DNA of 60,762 bases from Shewanella hafniensis (GTDB lineage Bacteria > Pseudomonadota > Gammaproteobacteria > Enterobacterales > Shewanellaceae), in assembly GCF_019655335.1 (NCBI RefSeq), contig NZ_BPFD01000020.1, positions 1 to 60,762 of the forward strand. The letters are read 5' to 3'. Within the stretch, counting starts at the first letter, position 1, and each line of letters starts with the position of its first letter. The notes beneath the pieces were generated by a model. It did not search any database. It saw nothing but the letters and a program-made list of their open reading frames with translations, and had not been told where the DNA came from. This document shows positions 1-9,806 of this stretch, piece after piece. Made by a program: the position numbers and the translations under genes.

Positions 1-69
1 AAATCTAGCCATATACAGCAGATACCGCCGTAGGGCCGATAGGGTCAACTTATTTTTTAAACTAAAGTC

Positions 70-92
70 GGCGAGTCACTGGAATGACAGTG
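70..92 (+). repeat. dispersed 23-bp repeat, copy 1
   Basis: This segment, beginning GGCGAGTCACTGGAAT, recurs with two mismatches on the opposite strand at 16136-16158. Both copies lie in intergenic DNA. The identity is seen directly; that it belongs to a larger dispersed Shewanella repeat family is inference. Confidence 0.5.
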
Positions 93-140
93 CTAAATCA
101 ATATTACCTGCTGCCAAAAGCGATTTTATTAACAAAATTA

Positions 141-166
141 AAAAATCCCCGCATTGCGGGGATTTT
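141..166 (-). terminator. Rho-independent terminator after the small lipoprotein gene
   Basis: A perfect stem (AATCCCCGC / GCGGGGATT type, loop of about two bases) is followed on the minus strand by a T run. It lies about 30 bases past the stop codon of the gene at 198-458 and should end the aminotransferase-lipoprotein transcript. Confidence 0.85.
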
Positions 167-197
167 CGTTTAATCAAAACCACTAAAACTAACTAAG

Positions 198-458
198 TTA
201 CAAACACTTTCCATCCGCTGAATCATCGGAAGAAAGTGCTCGACTGATGCCGCCGAAGATGACATTCAAGAAGCCGATACCGACATCTTTTTGCCGCTCA
301 TCGGCACTGCCCGTATCGTGGCCGCTCGCCTCACGCATACTTTGATTATTGTTGGTTCCGCGCACAAAATCGCAGGACGCATTGCTGGTATTGTTCACCG
401 AACAGGCACTGAGCAAAGCGATCATTAGGCCGCAAAGGGCAAGGCTTAATCTTGGCAT
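198..458 (-). CDS. small putative lipoprotein
   Basis: This encodes an 86-residue protein with an N-terminal hydrophobic stretch (residues 4-18) ending in a lipobox, LLSAC, so Cys19 is the likely lipidated residue. The mature part is short, polar and rich in Ser, Asn and Asp, with a hydrophobic patch (GIGFLNVIFGGI) near residues 60-71. I do not recognise a family and assign no function. It starts one base after the aminotransferase stop, so it is probably co-transcribed and translationally coupled; a strong terminator follows. The outer or inner membrane location is inferred from the lipobox only. Confidence 0.7.
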   Translation of the reverse strand: MPRLSLALCGLMIALLSACSVNNTSNASCDFVRGTNNNQSMREASGHDTGSADERQKDVGIGFLNVIFGGISRALSSDDSADGKCL

Positions 459-459
459 A

Positions 460-1593
460 TTAGTTCAACACTTCTTCTAATGCCTTGAGGCATAAGGCGA
501 CATTCTCGCGGCGGGCACCAAAGCCCATTAAGCCGATGCGCCATGCTTTACCCGCAAGGGCGCCAAGGCCGGCGCCGATTTCGAGGTTATAATCTTTAAG
601 CAAACGAGTCCGCACAGCTGCATCATCAACGCCTTCGGGGATATAAACCGTATTCAGTTGCGGCAAGCGATAATCTTCAGCAACCACAAAATTTAGCCCT
701 AACTTTTCCAGCCCAGCACGCAGCACTAAGTGCATTTCGTGATGGCGTTGCCATGCATTCTCTAAGCCTTCTTCGGCTAATAAACGCAGGGATTCGTGCA
801 GAGCATAAAGCGCGTTTACTGGCGCTGTGTGATGGTAACTGCGCTTACCGCCAGCACTGGTCCAATAGGCCATCACTAGACTTTGATCGAGGAACCAACT
901 TTGCACTGGGGTCTTGCGATTCTTGAGTTTTTCGACGGCAGCAGGCGAGAAAGACACAGGCGATAAACCCGGTACACAGGAGAGGCATTTCTGGCTGCCA
1001 GAATAAATGGCATCTATGCCCCATTCATCGACTCTTAACTCGACGCCGCCAAGGGAAGTCACCGCATCGACGATTGATAAACAGCCGTATTGTTTGGCTA
1101 ATGCACACAAGGTTTTAGCATCGGACAAGGCGCCAGTTGAGGTTTCGGCGTGCACAAAGGCTAAAAATTTGGCATCGGGATTGGCTTTCAGCGCCGCTTC
1201 AACCGCAGCAGGGTCGACAGGCGTGCCCCACTCATTGTCCACCAGCACAGCAATCGCGCCCATACGCTCGACGTTTTGGCGCATACGCTCACCAAACACA
1301 CCGTTACGACAGACAATCACCTTCTCACCCGGCTCGACTAAGTTTACGAAACAGGTTTCCATGCCCGCACTGCCCGGCGCAGATACTGCCATAGTCATTT
1401 CGTTTTTAGTTTGGAAGGCGTATTGGATCAGGCTCTTAAGCTCATCCATCATGCCGACAAACAGCGGATCTAAGTGGCCAACTGTAGGTCTAGACTGCGC
1501 CGCAAGCACTTCGGGATAAACATCCGACGGGCCTGGGCCCATTAAAATACGGCGAGGAGGATTAAAAGCGGTAAAACGCGGTGCTGGTAACAT
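460..1593 (-). CDS. PLP-dependent class V aminotransferase (serine-pyruvate / alanine-glyoxylate type)
   Basis: The product of about 377 residues belongs to the class V aminotransferases of the alanine-glyoxylate/serine-pyruvate group. Family features seen are the N-terminal GPGPSDVYPEV segment, the VDAVTSLGG stretch carrying the PLP aspartate, and the SGSQKCLS motif with the Schiff-base lysine. It probably moves amino groups between small amino acids and 2-oxo acids in the cytoplasm; the exact substrate cannot be told. Two ATGs stand in tandem (1596 and 1593); the second has better spacing to the AAGGAG box and was chosen. A terminator at 1763-1784 separates it from ilvA, so it has its own promoter in 1597-1762. 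Confidence 0.88.
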   Translation of the reverse strand: MLPAPRFTAFNPPRRILMGPGPSDVYPEVLAAQSRPTVGHLDPLFVGMMDELKSLIQYAFQTKNEMTMAVSAPGSAGMETCFVNLVEPGEKVIVCRNGVFGERMRQNVERMGAIAVLVDNEWGTPVDPAAVEAALKANPDAKFLAFVHAETSTGALSDAKTLCALAKQYGCLSIVDAVTSLGGVELRVDEWGIDAIYSGSQKCLSCVPGLSPVSFSPAAVEKLKNRKTPVQSWFLDQSLVMAYWTSAGGKRSYHHTAPVNALYALHESLRLLAEEGLENAWQRHHEMHLVLRAGLEKLGLNFVVAEDYRLPQLNTVYIPEGVDDAAVRTRLLKDYNLEIGAGLGALAGKAWRIGLMGFGARRENVALCLKALEEVLN

Positions 1594-1762
1594 CATGTCT
1601 CCTTAATGCGTGCAGGTGTGGGTCGAGGTCTGGATATTAATTCGTTATTCATTAGCCGTGCTGTTTTCAGAAACTGCCCGTTAATCGTTAGCGGGTTAAG
1701 TCAGTAACTTAACAGTGACGTGTTAATCGGCGGCTAGAGTATTAAGTCTACAAAACTACCAC

Positions 1763-1784
1763 AAAAAAGGGCGCATGTGCGCCC
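1763..1784 (-). terminator. terminator of the ilvGMDA operon
   Basis: On the minus strand a GGGCGC-ACAT-GCGCCC hairpin is followed by six T residues, about 70 bases past the ilvA stop. It closes the ilv transcript before the aminotransferase gene. Confidence 0.85.
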
Positions 1785-1854
1785 CTCCTTTAGCCTAACT
1801 TCGATCTAAGTTGAGCTTAAAATGCCATCGCGCCGATGTTCTTCATCACTAACG

Positions 1855-3465
1855 CTATAAGACTTTGTTGCCGTTTCCCGCATTTAAAAACAGCTGATAG
1901 GCAGGGCTTTGAGTTTCCTCTTGATAGACAAAACCCAACTCAGTTAAAAACTGTTGGAACGGCAAAGCATCACTCGCGGGCACTTCAAACCCCGCCAGCA
2001 CTCGGCCAAAGGCCGCGCCGTGGTTGCGATAATGGAACAGACTAATGTTCCATTTGCTCTGCAAGGTGGTTAAAAACTTCAGCAGCGCACCGGGGTGCTC
2101 GGGGAATTCGAAGCTAAACAAACGCTCTTCTAAAGGCTCAGGTGGATGACCGCCAACCATGTAGCGCACATGCAATTTCGCGGTTTCATCGCCGGATAAA
2201 TCCTGCACTTCAAAATCGTTAGCCTCTAAGGTAGCGATGATTTGTTCAAGTTCGCCTTGGCCTCGGCTTAAGCGAATACCAGCAAACACCACAGCCAGAT
2301 CGCGACTACTAAAACGATAGTTGAACTCTGTCATCACCCGCTTATCGAGTAACTCACAGAATTTTAAGAAACTTCCCGGACGTTCAGGGACTTTCACTGC
2401 CAGTACTGCTTCTTTTTGCTCACCGAGTTCGCAGCGCTCCGACACATAACGCAGACTGTGGAAATTCACATTCGCGCCACTCAAAATCGCGGCGACTTTC
2501 TCGCCTTTACCGCTGTCGCCACTGGCATTGGCGCTGACATATTTTTTAAGCCCAGCCAAGGACAAGGCCCCAGCGGGTTCAGCAATCGCACGGGTGTCTT
2601 CGAAAATATCCTTCACCGCGGCGCAGATTTCATCCGAGGTCACAGTCACTACTTCATCGACATAAAGTTTCGCGACTCGAAACGGCTCAGTGCCGATACG
2701 TTTAACCGCCACGCCATCGGCAAATAAACCGACTTGCGCCAGCGTCACCGGCTCGCCCGCTTCCATCGCCGCCTTTAAACAAGCGGCATCTTCTGGCTCG
2801 ACGCCGACAATTTTCACCTGCGGCATCACCGCCTTGTAATAGGCTGCGATACCCGCGATTAAACCGCCACCGCCCACGGGCACAAATACCACTTCAAGAT
2901 CGCGCTGCTGCTGCAACATCTCTTGGGCGATAGTGCCTTGGCCTGCGATCACCGCTTCATCATCAAAGGGCGCGATATAGACTCGGCCCTCTTCTTTGGC
3001 CATCGCCATCGCAAAACCATTGGCTTGATCGAAGGCTTGGCCGTGCAATACCACATTGCCACCTAAACGGCGCACCGCATCGACTTTAATATCGGGCGTC
3101 GTCTCGGGCATCACAATCACAGCATCCACACCGCGACTCGCCGCCGACATCGCCACACCCTGAGCATGATTGCCTGCCGAAGCACATACCACGCCGCGCT
3201 GACATTCTTCTTTCGTCAGTTGGGCGATACGGTTATAGGCACCGCGTAACTTGAAGGAATGCACTGGCTGCATATCTTCGCGCTTCAAAAATACCTGACA
3301 ACCTAAACGCGCCGATAACTTGTTCATGCTTGAAAGCGGCGTCACTTTCGCTATGTCATACACGGATGACAACAGGATCTTTTGCAGATAGCTTTGTGCC
3401 AACTGAAAATGGGCTAAATCCGCCTGAGTTTGCGATGAGAGTGGCAACATAGATGCAGTAAACAT
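1855..3465 (-). CDS. ilvA: threonine ammonia-lyase, biosynthetic
   Basis: The 536-residue enzyme deaminates L-threonine to 2-oxobutanoate, the first committed step of isoleucine synthesis. The fold-type II PLP domain fills roughly residues 30-340, with the PLP lysine in the SFKLRGAYNRI motif (Lys72) and the phosphate-binding glycine loop VPVGGGGLIAG. Two ACT-like regulatory domains follow (about 350-520), as expected of the isoleucine-inhibited biosynthetic form rather than the short catabolic TdcB. The length is normal for the family apart from a slightly long N-terminus. The start has a GGAGG box and lies two bases after the ilvD stop, so it is the last gene of the ilvGMDA operon. Confidence 0.96.
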   Translation of the reverse strand: MFTASMLPLSSQTQADLAHFQLAQSYLQKILLSSVYDIAKVTPLSSMNKLSARLGCQVFLKREDMQPVHSFKLRGAYNRIAQLTKEECQRGVVCASAGNHAQGVAMSAASRGVDAVIVMPETTPDIKVDAVRRLGGNVVLHGQAFDQANGFAMAMAKEEGRVYIAPFDDEAVIAGQGTIAQEMLQQQRDLEVVFVPVGGGGLIAGIAAYYKAVMPQVKIVGVEPEDAACLKAAMEAGEPVTLAQVGLFADGVAVKRIGTEPFRVAKLYVDEVVTVTSDEICAAVKDIFEDTRAIAEPAGALSLAGLKKYVSANASGDSGKGEKVAAILSGANVNFHSLRYVSERCELGEQKEAVLAVKVPERPGSFLKFCELLDKRVMTEFNYRFSSRDLAVVFAGIRLSRGQGELEQIIATLEANDFEVQDLSGDETAKLHVRYMVGGHPPEPLEERLFSFEFPEHPGALLKFLTTLQSKWNISLFHYRNHGAAFGRVLAGFEVPASDALPFQQFLTELGFVYQEETQSPAYQLFLNAGNGNKVL

Positions 3466-3467
3466 AA

Positions 3468-5327
3468 TTAGTCCTCCAGTTTACTGCGATCGCGCACCGC
3501 GCCCTTGTCGGCACTGGTGGCGAGCATGGCGTAGGCCTTAAGCGCGAGTGACACATAACGCTCGCGACCTATGGGTTTCCACGCCATTGGGCCACGCGCT
3601 AACATGGTCTCACGGCGAGCATTGAGTTCAGCATCGCTTATCGCCAGCTTGATGCTGCGCTTGGGGATATCAATCTCGATGCGATCGCCATTTTCAATCA
3701 AGGCGATTGTGCCACCCGCCGCCGCTTCGGGTGAGACGTGGCCAATCGATAAACCTGAAGTACCACCGGAGAAACGGCCGTCGGTGATCAGCGCACAAGC
3801 CTTGCCTAGGCCGCGAGATTTTAAGTAACTGGTTGGGTACAACATTTCTTGCATACCCGGGCCACCTTTAGGGCCTTCGTAACGGATAACCACCACATCA
3901 CCCGCTACGACTTCGCCGCCTAAAATGCCCGCCACAGCGTCATCTTGGCTTTCATAGACGCGCGCCGAGCCAACAAAGGTCAGATTCGATTCATCCACGC
4001 CAGCGGTTTTAACAATGCAGCCGTTTTCGGCCACGTTGCCCGACAATACGGCAAGCCCGCCCTCTTGGCTGAAGGCAAACTCGCGGCTACGGATACAACC
4101 TTCTTGTCTGTCGTTATCCAGTGATGGCCAGCGACAATCTTGGCTAAAGGCTTTAGTAGTCGGGATGCCCGCAGGCCCCGCCATAAAGAAGTGTTTTACT
4201 TTTTCATCTTGGGTCTGCATCACATCGTATTTCGCCAACACAGACTTTAAATTGCCACCTTCATCGGCCGCCACATGGAACACATCGGTATGCAGTAATC
4301 CGGCTCTGTCGAGTTCGCCTAAAATCCCCATCACGCCGCCCGCACGGTGCACGTCTTCCATATGATATTTAGGCGTCGATGGCGCAACCTTACAAAGGTG
4401 CGGCACTAGGCGCGACATACGGTCGATATCCGCCATGGTAAAATCGACATCGGCCTCCTGCGCGGCGGCCAATAAATGCAATACGGTGTTAGATGAACCG
4501 CCCATGGCGATATCTAAGGTCATGGCATTTTCGAAGGCTTTGAAGTTGGCGATATTACGTGGCAATGCCGATTCATCATCTTGATGATAATAACGTTTTG
4601 CCAACGCCATCACGCGGCGACCCGCTTCTAAAAACAGCTCGCGACGATCCGCGTGGGTTGCCAACATAGAGCCGTTACCCGGCAGCGATAATCCTAGGGC
4701 TTCGGTTAAACAGTTCATTGAGTTGGCGGTAAACATGCCAGAGCAAGAGCCGCAGGTTGGGCACGCGCTACGCTCGATTTTGGCACTGTCTTCATCGCTC
4801 ACGTTCGAGTCGGCGCCCGCCACCATAGCATCGACTAAGTCGAGTTTGATGAGCTTATCCGACAGCTTAGTTTTACCCGCTTCCATCGGTCCGCCAGACA
4901 CAAACACCACGGGAATATTGAGGCGCAGCGCCGCCATCAACATGCCGGGGGTGATCTTGTCGCAGTTGGAGATACAGACTAAGGCATCGGCGCAGTGGGC
5001 GTTAACCATGTATTCCACACTGTCGGCGATAAGCTCGCGCGATGGCAGACTGTACAGCATGCCGCCGTGGCCCATGGCGATACCGTCATCGACGGCGATG
5101 GTATTGAATTCTTTGGCGATACCGCCCGCTTCTTCAATGGCGCTCGCCACCAGTGAGCCCATGTCTTTTAAGTGCACGTGGCCCGGTACAAACTGAGTAA
5201 AGGAGTTAGCGATGGCGATAATTGGCTTACCAAAATCATTGTCTTTCACCCCTGTGGCGCGCCATAACGCACGGGCACCCGCCATATTGCGGCCTTCGGT
5301 ACTGGTAGCTGATCGTAACTTTGGCAT
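3468..5327 (-). CDS. ilvD: dihydroxy-acid dehydratase
   Basis: The 619-residue enzyme dehydrates 2,3-dihydroxy-isovalerate and 2,3-dihydroxy-3-methylvalerate to the oxo acids that become valine and isoleucine. The iron-sulfur ligand motifs are visible: [12 protein letters not shown] and [20 protein letters not shown]. The C-terminal domain carries the [10 protein letters not shown] signature. The length matches the E. coli type. It lies 57 bases after ilvM and 2 bases before ilvA. The Fe-S cluster makes the step oxygen- and NO-sensitive, as known for the family. Confidence 0.97.
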   Translation of the reverse strand: MPKLRSATSTEGRNMAGARALWRATGVKDNDFGKPIIAIANSFTQFVPGHVHLKDMGSLVASAIEEAGGIAKEFNTIAVDDGIAMGHGGMLYSLPSRELIADSVEYMVNAHCADALVCISNCDKITPGMLMAALRLNIPVVFVSGGPMEAGKTKLSDKLIKLDLVDAMVAGADSNVSDEDSAKIERSACPTCGSCSGMFTANSMNCLTEALGLSLPGNGSMLATHADRRELFLEAGRRVMALAKRYYHQDDESALPRNIANFKAFENAMTLDIAMGGSSNTVLHLLAAAQEADVDFTMADIDRMSRLVPHLCKVAPSTPKYHMEDVHRAGGVMGILGELDRAGLLHTDVFHVAADEGGNLKSVLAKYDVMQTQDEKVKHFFMAGPAGIPTTKAFSQDCRWPSLDNDRQEGCIRSREFAFSQEGGLAVLSGNVAENGCIVKTAGVDESNLTFVGSARVYESQDDAVAGILGGEVVAGDVVVIRYEGPKGGPGMQEMLYPTSYLKSRGLGKACALITDGRFSGGTSGLSIGHVSPEAAAGGTIALIENGDRIEIDIPKRSIKLAISDAELNARRETMLARGPMAWKPIGRERYVSLALKAYAMLATSADKGAVRDRSKLED

Positions 5328-5384
5328 TGACTGTATCCTTTATCTCAAATCGAAAATCGTATTCTTAGTTCATATGGCTCAGGC

Positions 5385-5642
5385 TTAAGCATTCGCCGTT
5401 TGTTGCAAGCTCAGTGGTAACAATACCTTACATTGAGTCACATCAATCAGCTTATTCAGCTGATTACTTAGCAGCTCGATGGCACGCTCGCTATCGACCT
5501 CCATATCCAGCGACAGGCTCGCATCGTCGTTCATGCGCATCTGCATTTGGGTAATGGTAAAGCCGCGATGGCGAGTCACGCGCAGGACACGCTCAAGCAC
5601 TTCGGGGCGTTGTTGAACCGTTAATTCCAGAGAGTGGATCAT
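5385..5642 (-). CDS. ilvM: acetolactate synthase II small (regulatory) subunit
   Basis: The 85-residue protein is a short ACT-domain subunit that should pair with IlvG to form acetolactate synthase II. It starts [14 protein letters not shown], typical of IlvM. The ATG at 5642-5640 overlaps the ilvG stop in an ATGA arrangement, indicating translational coupling and equal subunit supply. A longer reading frame extends upstream into ilvG, but the overlap and the family alignment support the shorter start. IlvM-type subunits usually do not confer strong valine inhibition; this is family knowledge, not shown here. Confidence 0.93.
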   Translation of the reverse strand: MIHSLELTVQQRPEVLERVLRVTRHRGFTITQMQMRMNDDASLSLDMEVDSERAIELLSNQLNKLIDVTQCKVLLPLSLQQTANA

Positions 5643-7312
5643 GTTTGTTTCTCCATTTCGTCCATCATATCGCTGTTTGATGCGCCGGGGGGCACCAGTG
5701 GCCAAACGTTAAAAGCATCGTCGATTGCAACGTGTAACAAATACGGCCCCTTAGCCGCTAACATTTCGGTTAAGGCTTCTTCCACTTCGTCGGAAGAAAA
5801 AATCGTGCGGCCGGGGATATCGAAGGCGGAGGCCAATTGCACAAAATCTGGGTTATCGGATAAATCCGTTTCACTGTAGCGCTCTTCAAAAAATAGCTGC
5901 TGCCACTGTTTCACCATGCCAAGCTTTTGATTGTCGATAAGCACTATCTTCACTGGCAGCTTGCGGCGTTTGATGGTGGTCAGTTCCTGCACATTCATCA
6001 TAAAAGAACCATCGCCAGACACAGTCACCACAGTGGCATCGGGACGGGCCACTTGCGCACCAATGGCGGCGGGCAAACCAAAGCCCATAGTGCCTAAACC
6101 CGCGCTGGACAAATGATCTTCAGGGCGACGGAACCACATATGCTGGGCCACCCACATTTGGTGCTGGCCCACATCACAACAAACAACATTGTCTTCGGGT
6201 AATTTATTGGCTAAACGGCGCAGCAGTGCGGGGGCGTAGATCAAACTGCCGGGGTGTTGATAATCCCATTGATGCTTACGGGATAAATGCTCCACCTCGG
6301 CCTGCCAAGGCGTGATGTTCATCGACATGGCTAAGGCAGGTAAGATTTGGCGTAAGTCGCCGGCGATTGCCACCTCAGGCATACGTAACTTGCCCAGTTC
6401 GGCGGCGTCGATATCTAAATGGATCACTTTGGCCTTGTCGGCAAAGCTCGCTAAACGGCCGGTGACTCGGTCGTCGAAACGGGCGCCGACCACGATCAGC
6501 AAATCGCAATCCTGTACCGCTAAGTTAGCCGCCTTACCACCATGCATGCCTAACATGCCTAAGTAACCGGGCGTGCCGTGGGCGATACTGCCCAGCCCTT
6601 TCAAGGTCGCGACCGAAGGTATGCCCGTTACTTTGATAAACTCACGCAGTTGATCGACCGCGCCCGCCATGCCGACACCGCCGCCGACATACAACATAGG
6701 CTGTTTAGCCTCAGCCAACAGTGCACGGGCGGCGTCGATATCATTCATCTCGGCTTGGGGTTCGTTCATGACGGCCAGCAAAGGTGTGCGATATTCCAAT
6801 TGGGCGATTTGGATATCCTTCGGGATATCGACCAGCACAGGGCCAGGGCGACCAGATGCGGCGATCTCAAAAGCTTGATACAAGGTTGGGATCAGGTCGT
6901 TGACGTCTGTCACCATAAAACTGTGCTTAGTGCAGCTCAGTGACATGCCCAGCACATCGATTTCTTGAAAAGCATCAGTGCCGATAACGGCGGTAGAGAC
7001 TTGGCCTGTGATGGCCACCATAGGCACTGAATCTAACAGGGCATCGGCTAAGGAAGTGATCAGGTTAGTCGCGCCAGGGCCTGAGGTCGCAAAGCACACG
7101 CCAGTTTTACCGCTGGCTCTTGCGTATCCTACGGCGGCAAAGGCGGCGCCTTGTTCGTGACGGCTGAGCAGATGTTCGACAGGGCTGCCATAGAGGGCAT
7201 CGTAGATTGGCATAATGGCACCACCTGGGTAACCAAACACTGTGGTGACTCCATGTGCTGCTAACACTTTAATTACCGCGTCTGCGCCTCTGATCATCTG
7301 CCCTGGTTCCAT
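5639..7312 (-). CDS. ilvG: acetolactate synthase II large (catalytic) subunit
   Basis: The 557-residue thiamine-diphosphate enzyme condenses pyruvate with pyruvate or 2-oxobutanoate, giving acetolactate or acetohydroxybutyrate. The N-terminal domain has the TPP-activating glutamate in [11 protein letters not shown]; the central domain binds FAD; the C-terminal domain carries the [15 protein letters not shown]/Mg motif ending in DNQ. The frame is intact, unlike E. coli K-12, where ilvG is frameshifted. It is the first structural gene after the ilvL leader and attenuator (hairpin at 7406-7440), so its expression should respond to charged Ile, Val and Leu tRNAs. Confidence 0.97.
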   Translation of the reverse strand: MEPGQMIRGADAVIKVLAAHGVTTVFGYPGGAIMPIYDALYGSPVEHLLSRHEQGAAFAAVGYARASGKTGVCFATSGPGATNLITSLADALLDSVPMVAITGQVSTAVIGTDAFQEIDVLGMSLSCTKHSFMVTDVNDLIPTLYQAFEIAASGRPGPVLVDIPKDIQIAQLEYRTPLLAVMNEPQAEMNDIDAARALLAEAKQPMLYVGGGVGMAGAVDQLREFIKVTGIPSVATLKGLGSIAHGTPGYLGMLGMHGGKAANLAVQDCDLLIVVGARFDDRVTGRLASFADKAKVIHLDIDAAELGKLRMPEVAIAGDLRQILPALAMSMNITPWQAEVEHLSRKHQWDYQHPGSLIYAPALLRRLANKLPEDNVVCCDVGQHQMWVAQHMWFRRPEDHLSSAGLGTMGFGLPAAIGAQVARPDATVVTVSGDGSFMMNVQELTTIKRRKLPVKIVLIDNQKLGMVKQWQQLFFEERYSETDLSDNPDFVQLASAFDIPGRTIFSSDEVEEALTEMLAAKGPYLLHVAIDDAFNVWPLVPPGASNSDMMDEMEKQT

Positions 7313-7405
7313 ATTCTCTCTCGCTACGTTAGTCCTGAATTGCCGAAAATCGACGCTAATTTTTTACTCTTTCGAAGCTTGGACCTCGCTCTAGGCCCTG
7401 AAACG

Positions 7406-7440
7406 AAGAACCCCCCGTCCTTTCGGAGCGGGGGGTTCTT
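7406..7440 (-). terminator. ilv attenuator terminator hairpin
   Basis: A perfect 12-bp G/C-rich stem (AAGAACCCCCCG against CGGGGGGTTCTT) with an inner TCC-GAAA-GGA cap lies between the ilvL stop and ilvG. The U tract after it is short and interrupted. The position 27 bases past the leader-peptide stop and 94 bases ahead of ilvG fits an amino-acid attenuator. Confidence 0.85.
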
Positions 7441-7466
7441 TCGAAACTTCTAACCTTTTAGGTCTA

Positions 7467-7553
7467 TCAGTTTGCCATGCGCCGCCCCCGCTGTGATTTA
7501 ATAATCACGACGGTAATAATCACGAGAATGAGCTTGGCAGCTTGGTTAAACAT
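7467..7553 (-). CDS. ilvL: ilvGMDA operon leader peptide
   Basis: Reading the minus strand from the ATG at 7553 gives a 28-residue peptide beginning MFNQAAK and ending RRMAN. Its middle is LILVIITVVII, ten of eleven residues being Leu, Ile or Val, exactly the amino acids whose supply this operon controls. An AGGA box lies about ten bases upstream. A G/C-rich terminator hairpin follows the stop. By analogy with enterobacterial ilvL, ribosome stalling at the Ile/Val/Leu codons would block terminator formation and let transcription continue into ilvG. Too short for most automatic gene callers. Confidence 0.88.
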   Translation of the reverse strand: MFNQAAKLILVIITVVIIKSQRGRRMAN

Positions 7554-8067
7554 CAATATGGATTCCTAATCGGTGTTTCTAAAATTGGGGTATTGCATGA
7601 AAGTTAGTTTCGCTTTGGACTTTGCCCTACCGCGAGCTATTAGCTTTACCATAAAGCGACAGCCAAACACAATAAAAAATATCTTTTGTCAAAAAAAATT
7701 CAGCTTCCCTGCCGAGACAATGCAAAACAACAAAGTAAAACGTTAACTGTTGAGCCTCAGTCGGCGCGATGCGCCTACCGCTGGATTCATTCACTGAACG
7801 CCCATTTACCATCGAACGCTCACCGAAGATTCACTCACTGACTATTCACTCACTAACAATGTCGTTTTTGCCCGCTCGACAACCCACTGAACAGGAAAAA
7901 ATTTGGTTTCCACTAAACTGATTTATCACTAAGCAAGCTCAAGATGCGCGTTTCACTATCTTGAGCTTGCTTGGGAACTGAGCTGAGACCTAAGTCCTTT
8001 AAGTCTCAACCCTCTCTCCCAATGCTGGGTTTAATTTAAGCTCAACTTAATCTCAGCTAAAACTCAA
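7554..8067. other. intergenic region between ilvL and ilvC with the ilv operon promoter
   Basis: No convincing gene. A 61-codon open frame at 7627-7812 on the minus strand has no recognisable features. The promoter of ilvL must lie here; a perfect TTGACA occurs on the minus strand at 7687-7692, but I see no good -10 at the proper distance. A long inverted repeat lies at 7931-7972, listed separately. Confidence 0.6.
7931..7972 (-). terminator. long hairpin downstream of ilvC
   Basis: A perfect 15-bp inverted repeat (AAGCAAGCTCAAGAT and its complement) with a 12-base loop lies about 95 bases past the ilvC stop. There is no clear T run, so it may be a Rho-protected 3' end or a weak terminator rather than a classical one. 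Confidence 0.5.
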
Positions 8068-9546
8068 TTAGGCCTCAACAATGCTCTTCATATCTGTCAT
8101 GTAACCGCGAAGCTCAGCACCAACATATTCCACTGCCGTTTCACGAATCGCTTCGTTAACAGCGATGAGCGTTAGGTTGTCGACACCGGTTGCGCTGTCT
8201 TTCAGGCCAGCACCTAAATACTCAGGTGACATGGCATTAACGTAATCGCGCAGCATAGGCACGGCGGCGTGATTGAACAGGTAGCAACCGTATTCGGCGG
8301 TATCTGAAATCACTACGTTCATTTCGTACAAACGCTTACGGGCAATCGTGTTGGCGATGAGTGGAGTTTCATGCAGTGACTCGTAATAAGCCGACTCTTC
8401 CACGATACCCGCAGACACCATGGTATCGAACGCCAGTTCCACACCCGCTTTGATCATAGCGACAAGGAAAATACCTTTGTCGAAATAGGTTTGTTCGTCG
8501 ATATGCTCGCTCGATACGGGGGCATTTTCGAAACCTGTTTCGCCAGTTTCCGCTCTCCAACGCAGCAAGTTCACATCATCGTTCGCCCAGTCTTGCATCA
8601 TAGTGCGGGAGAATTCGCCGCTGATGATGTCATCCATGTGCTTTTCAAATAATGGCTGAAGGATTTCTTTTAAATCTTCTGCAATTTCAAATGCTTTAAT
8701 CTTGGCGGGGTTAGACAAACGGTCCATCATGTTAGTGATGCCGCCGTGTTTCAGCGCTTCGGTGACCGTTTCCCAACCTTGCTGGATAAGCTTGGCCGCG
8801 TAGCCTGGCTCAACGCCATCGGCGATCATTTTATCAAAGCCTAAGATGGCGCCCGTCTGCAACATACCGCACAGAATGGTCTGCTCGCCCATCAGATCCG
8901 ACTTCACTTCTGCGATGAAAGACGACAGTAACACACCGGCTCTGTCGCCACCCGTTGCGCTGGCGTAGGCTTTAGCAATCTCTAAGCCGTCACCGTTTGG
9001 ATCGTTTTCTGGGTGAACTGCGATAAGGGTAGGCACACCAAAACCACGTTTGTATTCTTCACGCACTTCAGTGCCTGGACACTTAGGCGCAACCATCACT
9101 ACCGTGATATCGGGACGAACTTGCATGCCCTCTTCGACGATGTTGAAGCCATGTGAGTAAGACAAGGTAGAGCCTTGCTTCATCAGTGGCATAACAGCGT
9201 TAACCACGTTGGAATGCTGTTTGTCCGGCGTCAGGTTAAGGACCAGATCCGCAGCAGGGATTAATTCTTCAAAGGTACCGACACAAAAACCGTTATCGGT
9301 TGCTTTTTGCCATGAGGCACGTTTCTGTTCAATCGCTTCAGGACGTAGGGCAAAAGAGATATTCAGACCCGAATCACGCATGTTCAAGCCTTGGTTAAGA
9401 CCTTGAGCACCACAACCTAAAATAACAATATTCCAATCTTTTATGTAGTTACAGCCGTCGCTAAACTCAGAACGATCCATAAAACGACATTGGCCAAGCT
9501 GTGCTAATTGTTGACGTAAATTCAGAGAGTTAAAATAGTTAGCCAT
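8068..9546 (-). CDS. ilvC: ketol-acid reductoisomerase (NADP+), class II
   Basis: The 492-residue protein is nearly collinear with E. coli IlvC, so it is the long class II form with a duplicated C-terminal knot domain. The NADPH-binding [17 protein letters not shown] loop is clear, and catalytic-domain motifs such as [14 protein letters not shown] and [15 protein letters not shown] are intact. It isomerises and reduces acetolactate and acetohydroxybutyrate. The chosen start ([14 protein letters not shown]) has an AGGTGG box; a frame four codons longer is less likely. It is transcribed divergently from ilvY, the known substrate-induced arrangement. Confidence 0.97.
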   Translation of the reverse strand: MANYFNSLNLRQQLAQLGQCRFMDRSEFSDGCNYIKDWNIVILGCGAQGLNQGLNMRDSGLNISFALRPEAIEQKRASWQKATDNGFCVGTFEELIPAADLVLNLTPDKQHSNVVNAVMPLMKQGSTLSYSHGFNIVEEGMQVRPDITVVMVAPKCPGTEVREEYKRGFGVPTLIAVHPENDPNGDGLEIAKAYASATGGDRAGVLLSSFIAEVKSDLMGEQTILCGMLQTGAILGFDKMIADGVEPGYAAKLIQQGWETVTEALKHGGITNMMDRLSNPAKIKAFEIAEDLKEILQPLFEKHMDDIISGEFSRTMMQDWANDDVNLLRWRAETGETGFENAPVSSEHIDEQTYFDKGIFLVAMIKAGVELAFDTMVSAGIVEESAYYESLHETPLIANTIARKRLYEMNVVISDTAEYGCYLFNHAAVPMLRDYVNAMSPEYLGAGLKDSATGVDNLTLIAVNEAIRETAVEYVGAELRGYMTDMKSIVEA

Positions 9547-9676
9547 CTGATATACCACCTATAAGTCAGAAATTTTGGACGCAACCAAACTAACATAATG
9601 TTACGGCTTGGTTGTGATTGAAATCACTATAACCCATGCTTATCATTGCTTAAAATGATATATTCGAAACTTCATA

Positions 9677-9691
9677 TTGCATTATGCGCAA
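9677..9691. promoter_or_regulatory. putative IlvY operator in the ilvC-ilvY intergenic region
   Basis: TTGCATTATGCGCAA is a TTGC-N7-GCAA inverted repeat that contains the T-N11-A core of LysR-family sites. It lies 131 bases upstream of ilvC and 116 bases upstream of ilvY. The assignment to IlvY is inferred from position and motif type. Confidence 0.5.
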
Positions 9692-9806
9692 CGTCAACGG
9701 CAATCATGGATCAGGAACACTGACAGTAATATCGGCGCCAATATGCAGCACCGAATCACGCCGTCACTCAAGCTAGGCTTAAGTTCAAACTAAACAGGAT
9801 AAGCTC

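Noticed and set aside
1007..1519. Plus-strand open frame of 170 codons opposite the aminotransferase gene
   Set aside because: It is a shadow of the class V aminotransferase gene, with no features of its own.
3356..3556. 66-codon frame across the ilvD-ilvA junction
   Set aside because: It is out of frame with both genes and lacks any feature.
5643..5705. Longer ilvM start inside ilvG
   Set aside because: The extra 21 residues are basic and unlike the family; the ATGA overlap start is standard.
7627..7812. 61-codon minus-strand frame upstream of ilvL
   Set aside because: No family features; it lies in the presumed promoter region of the ilv operon.
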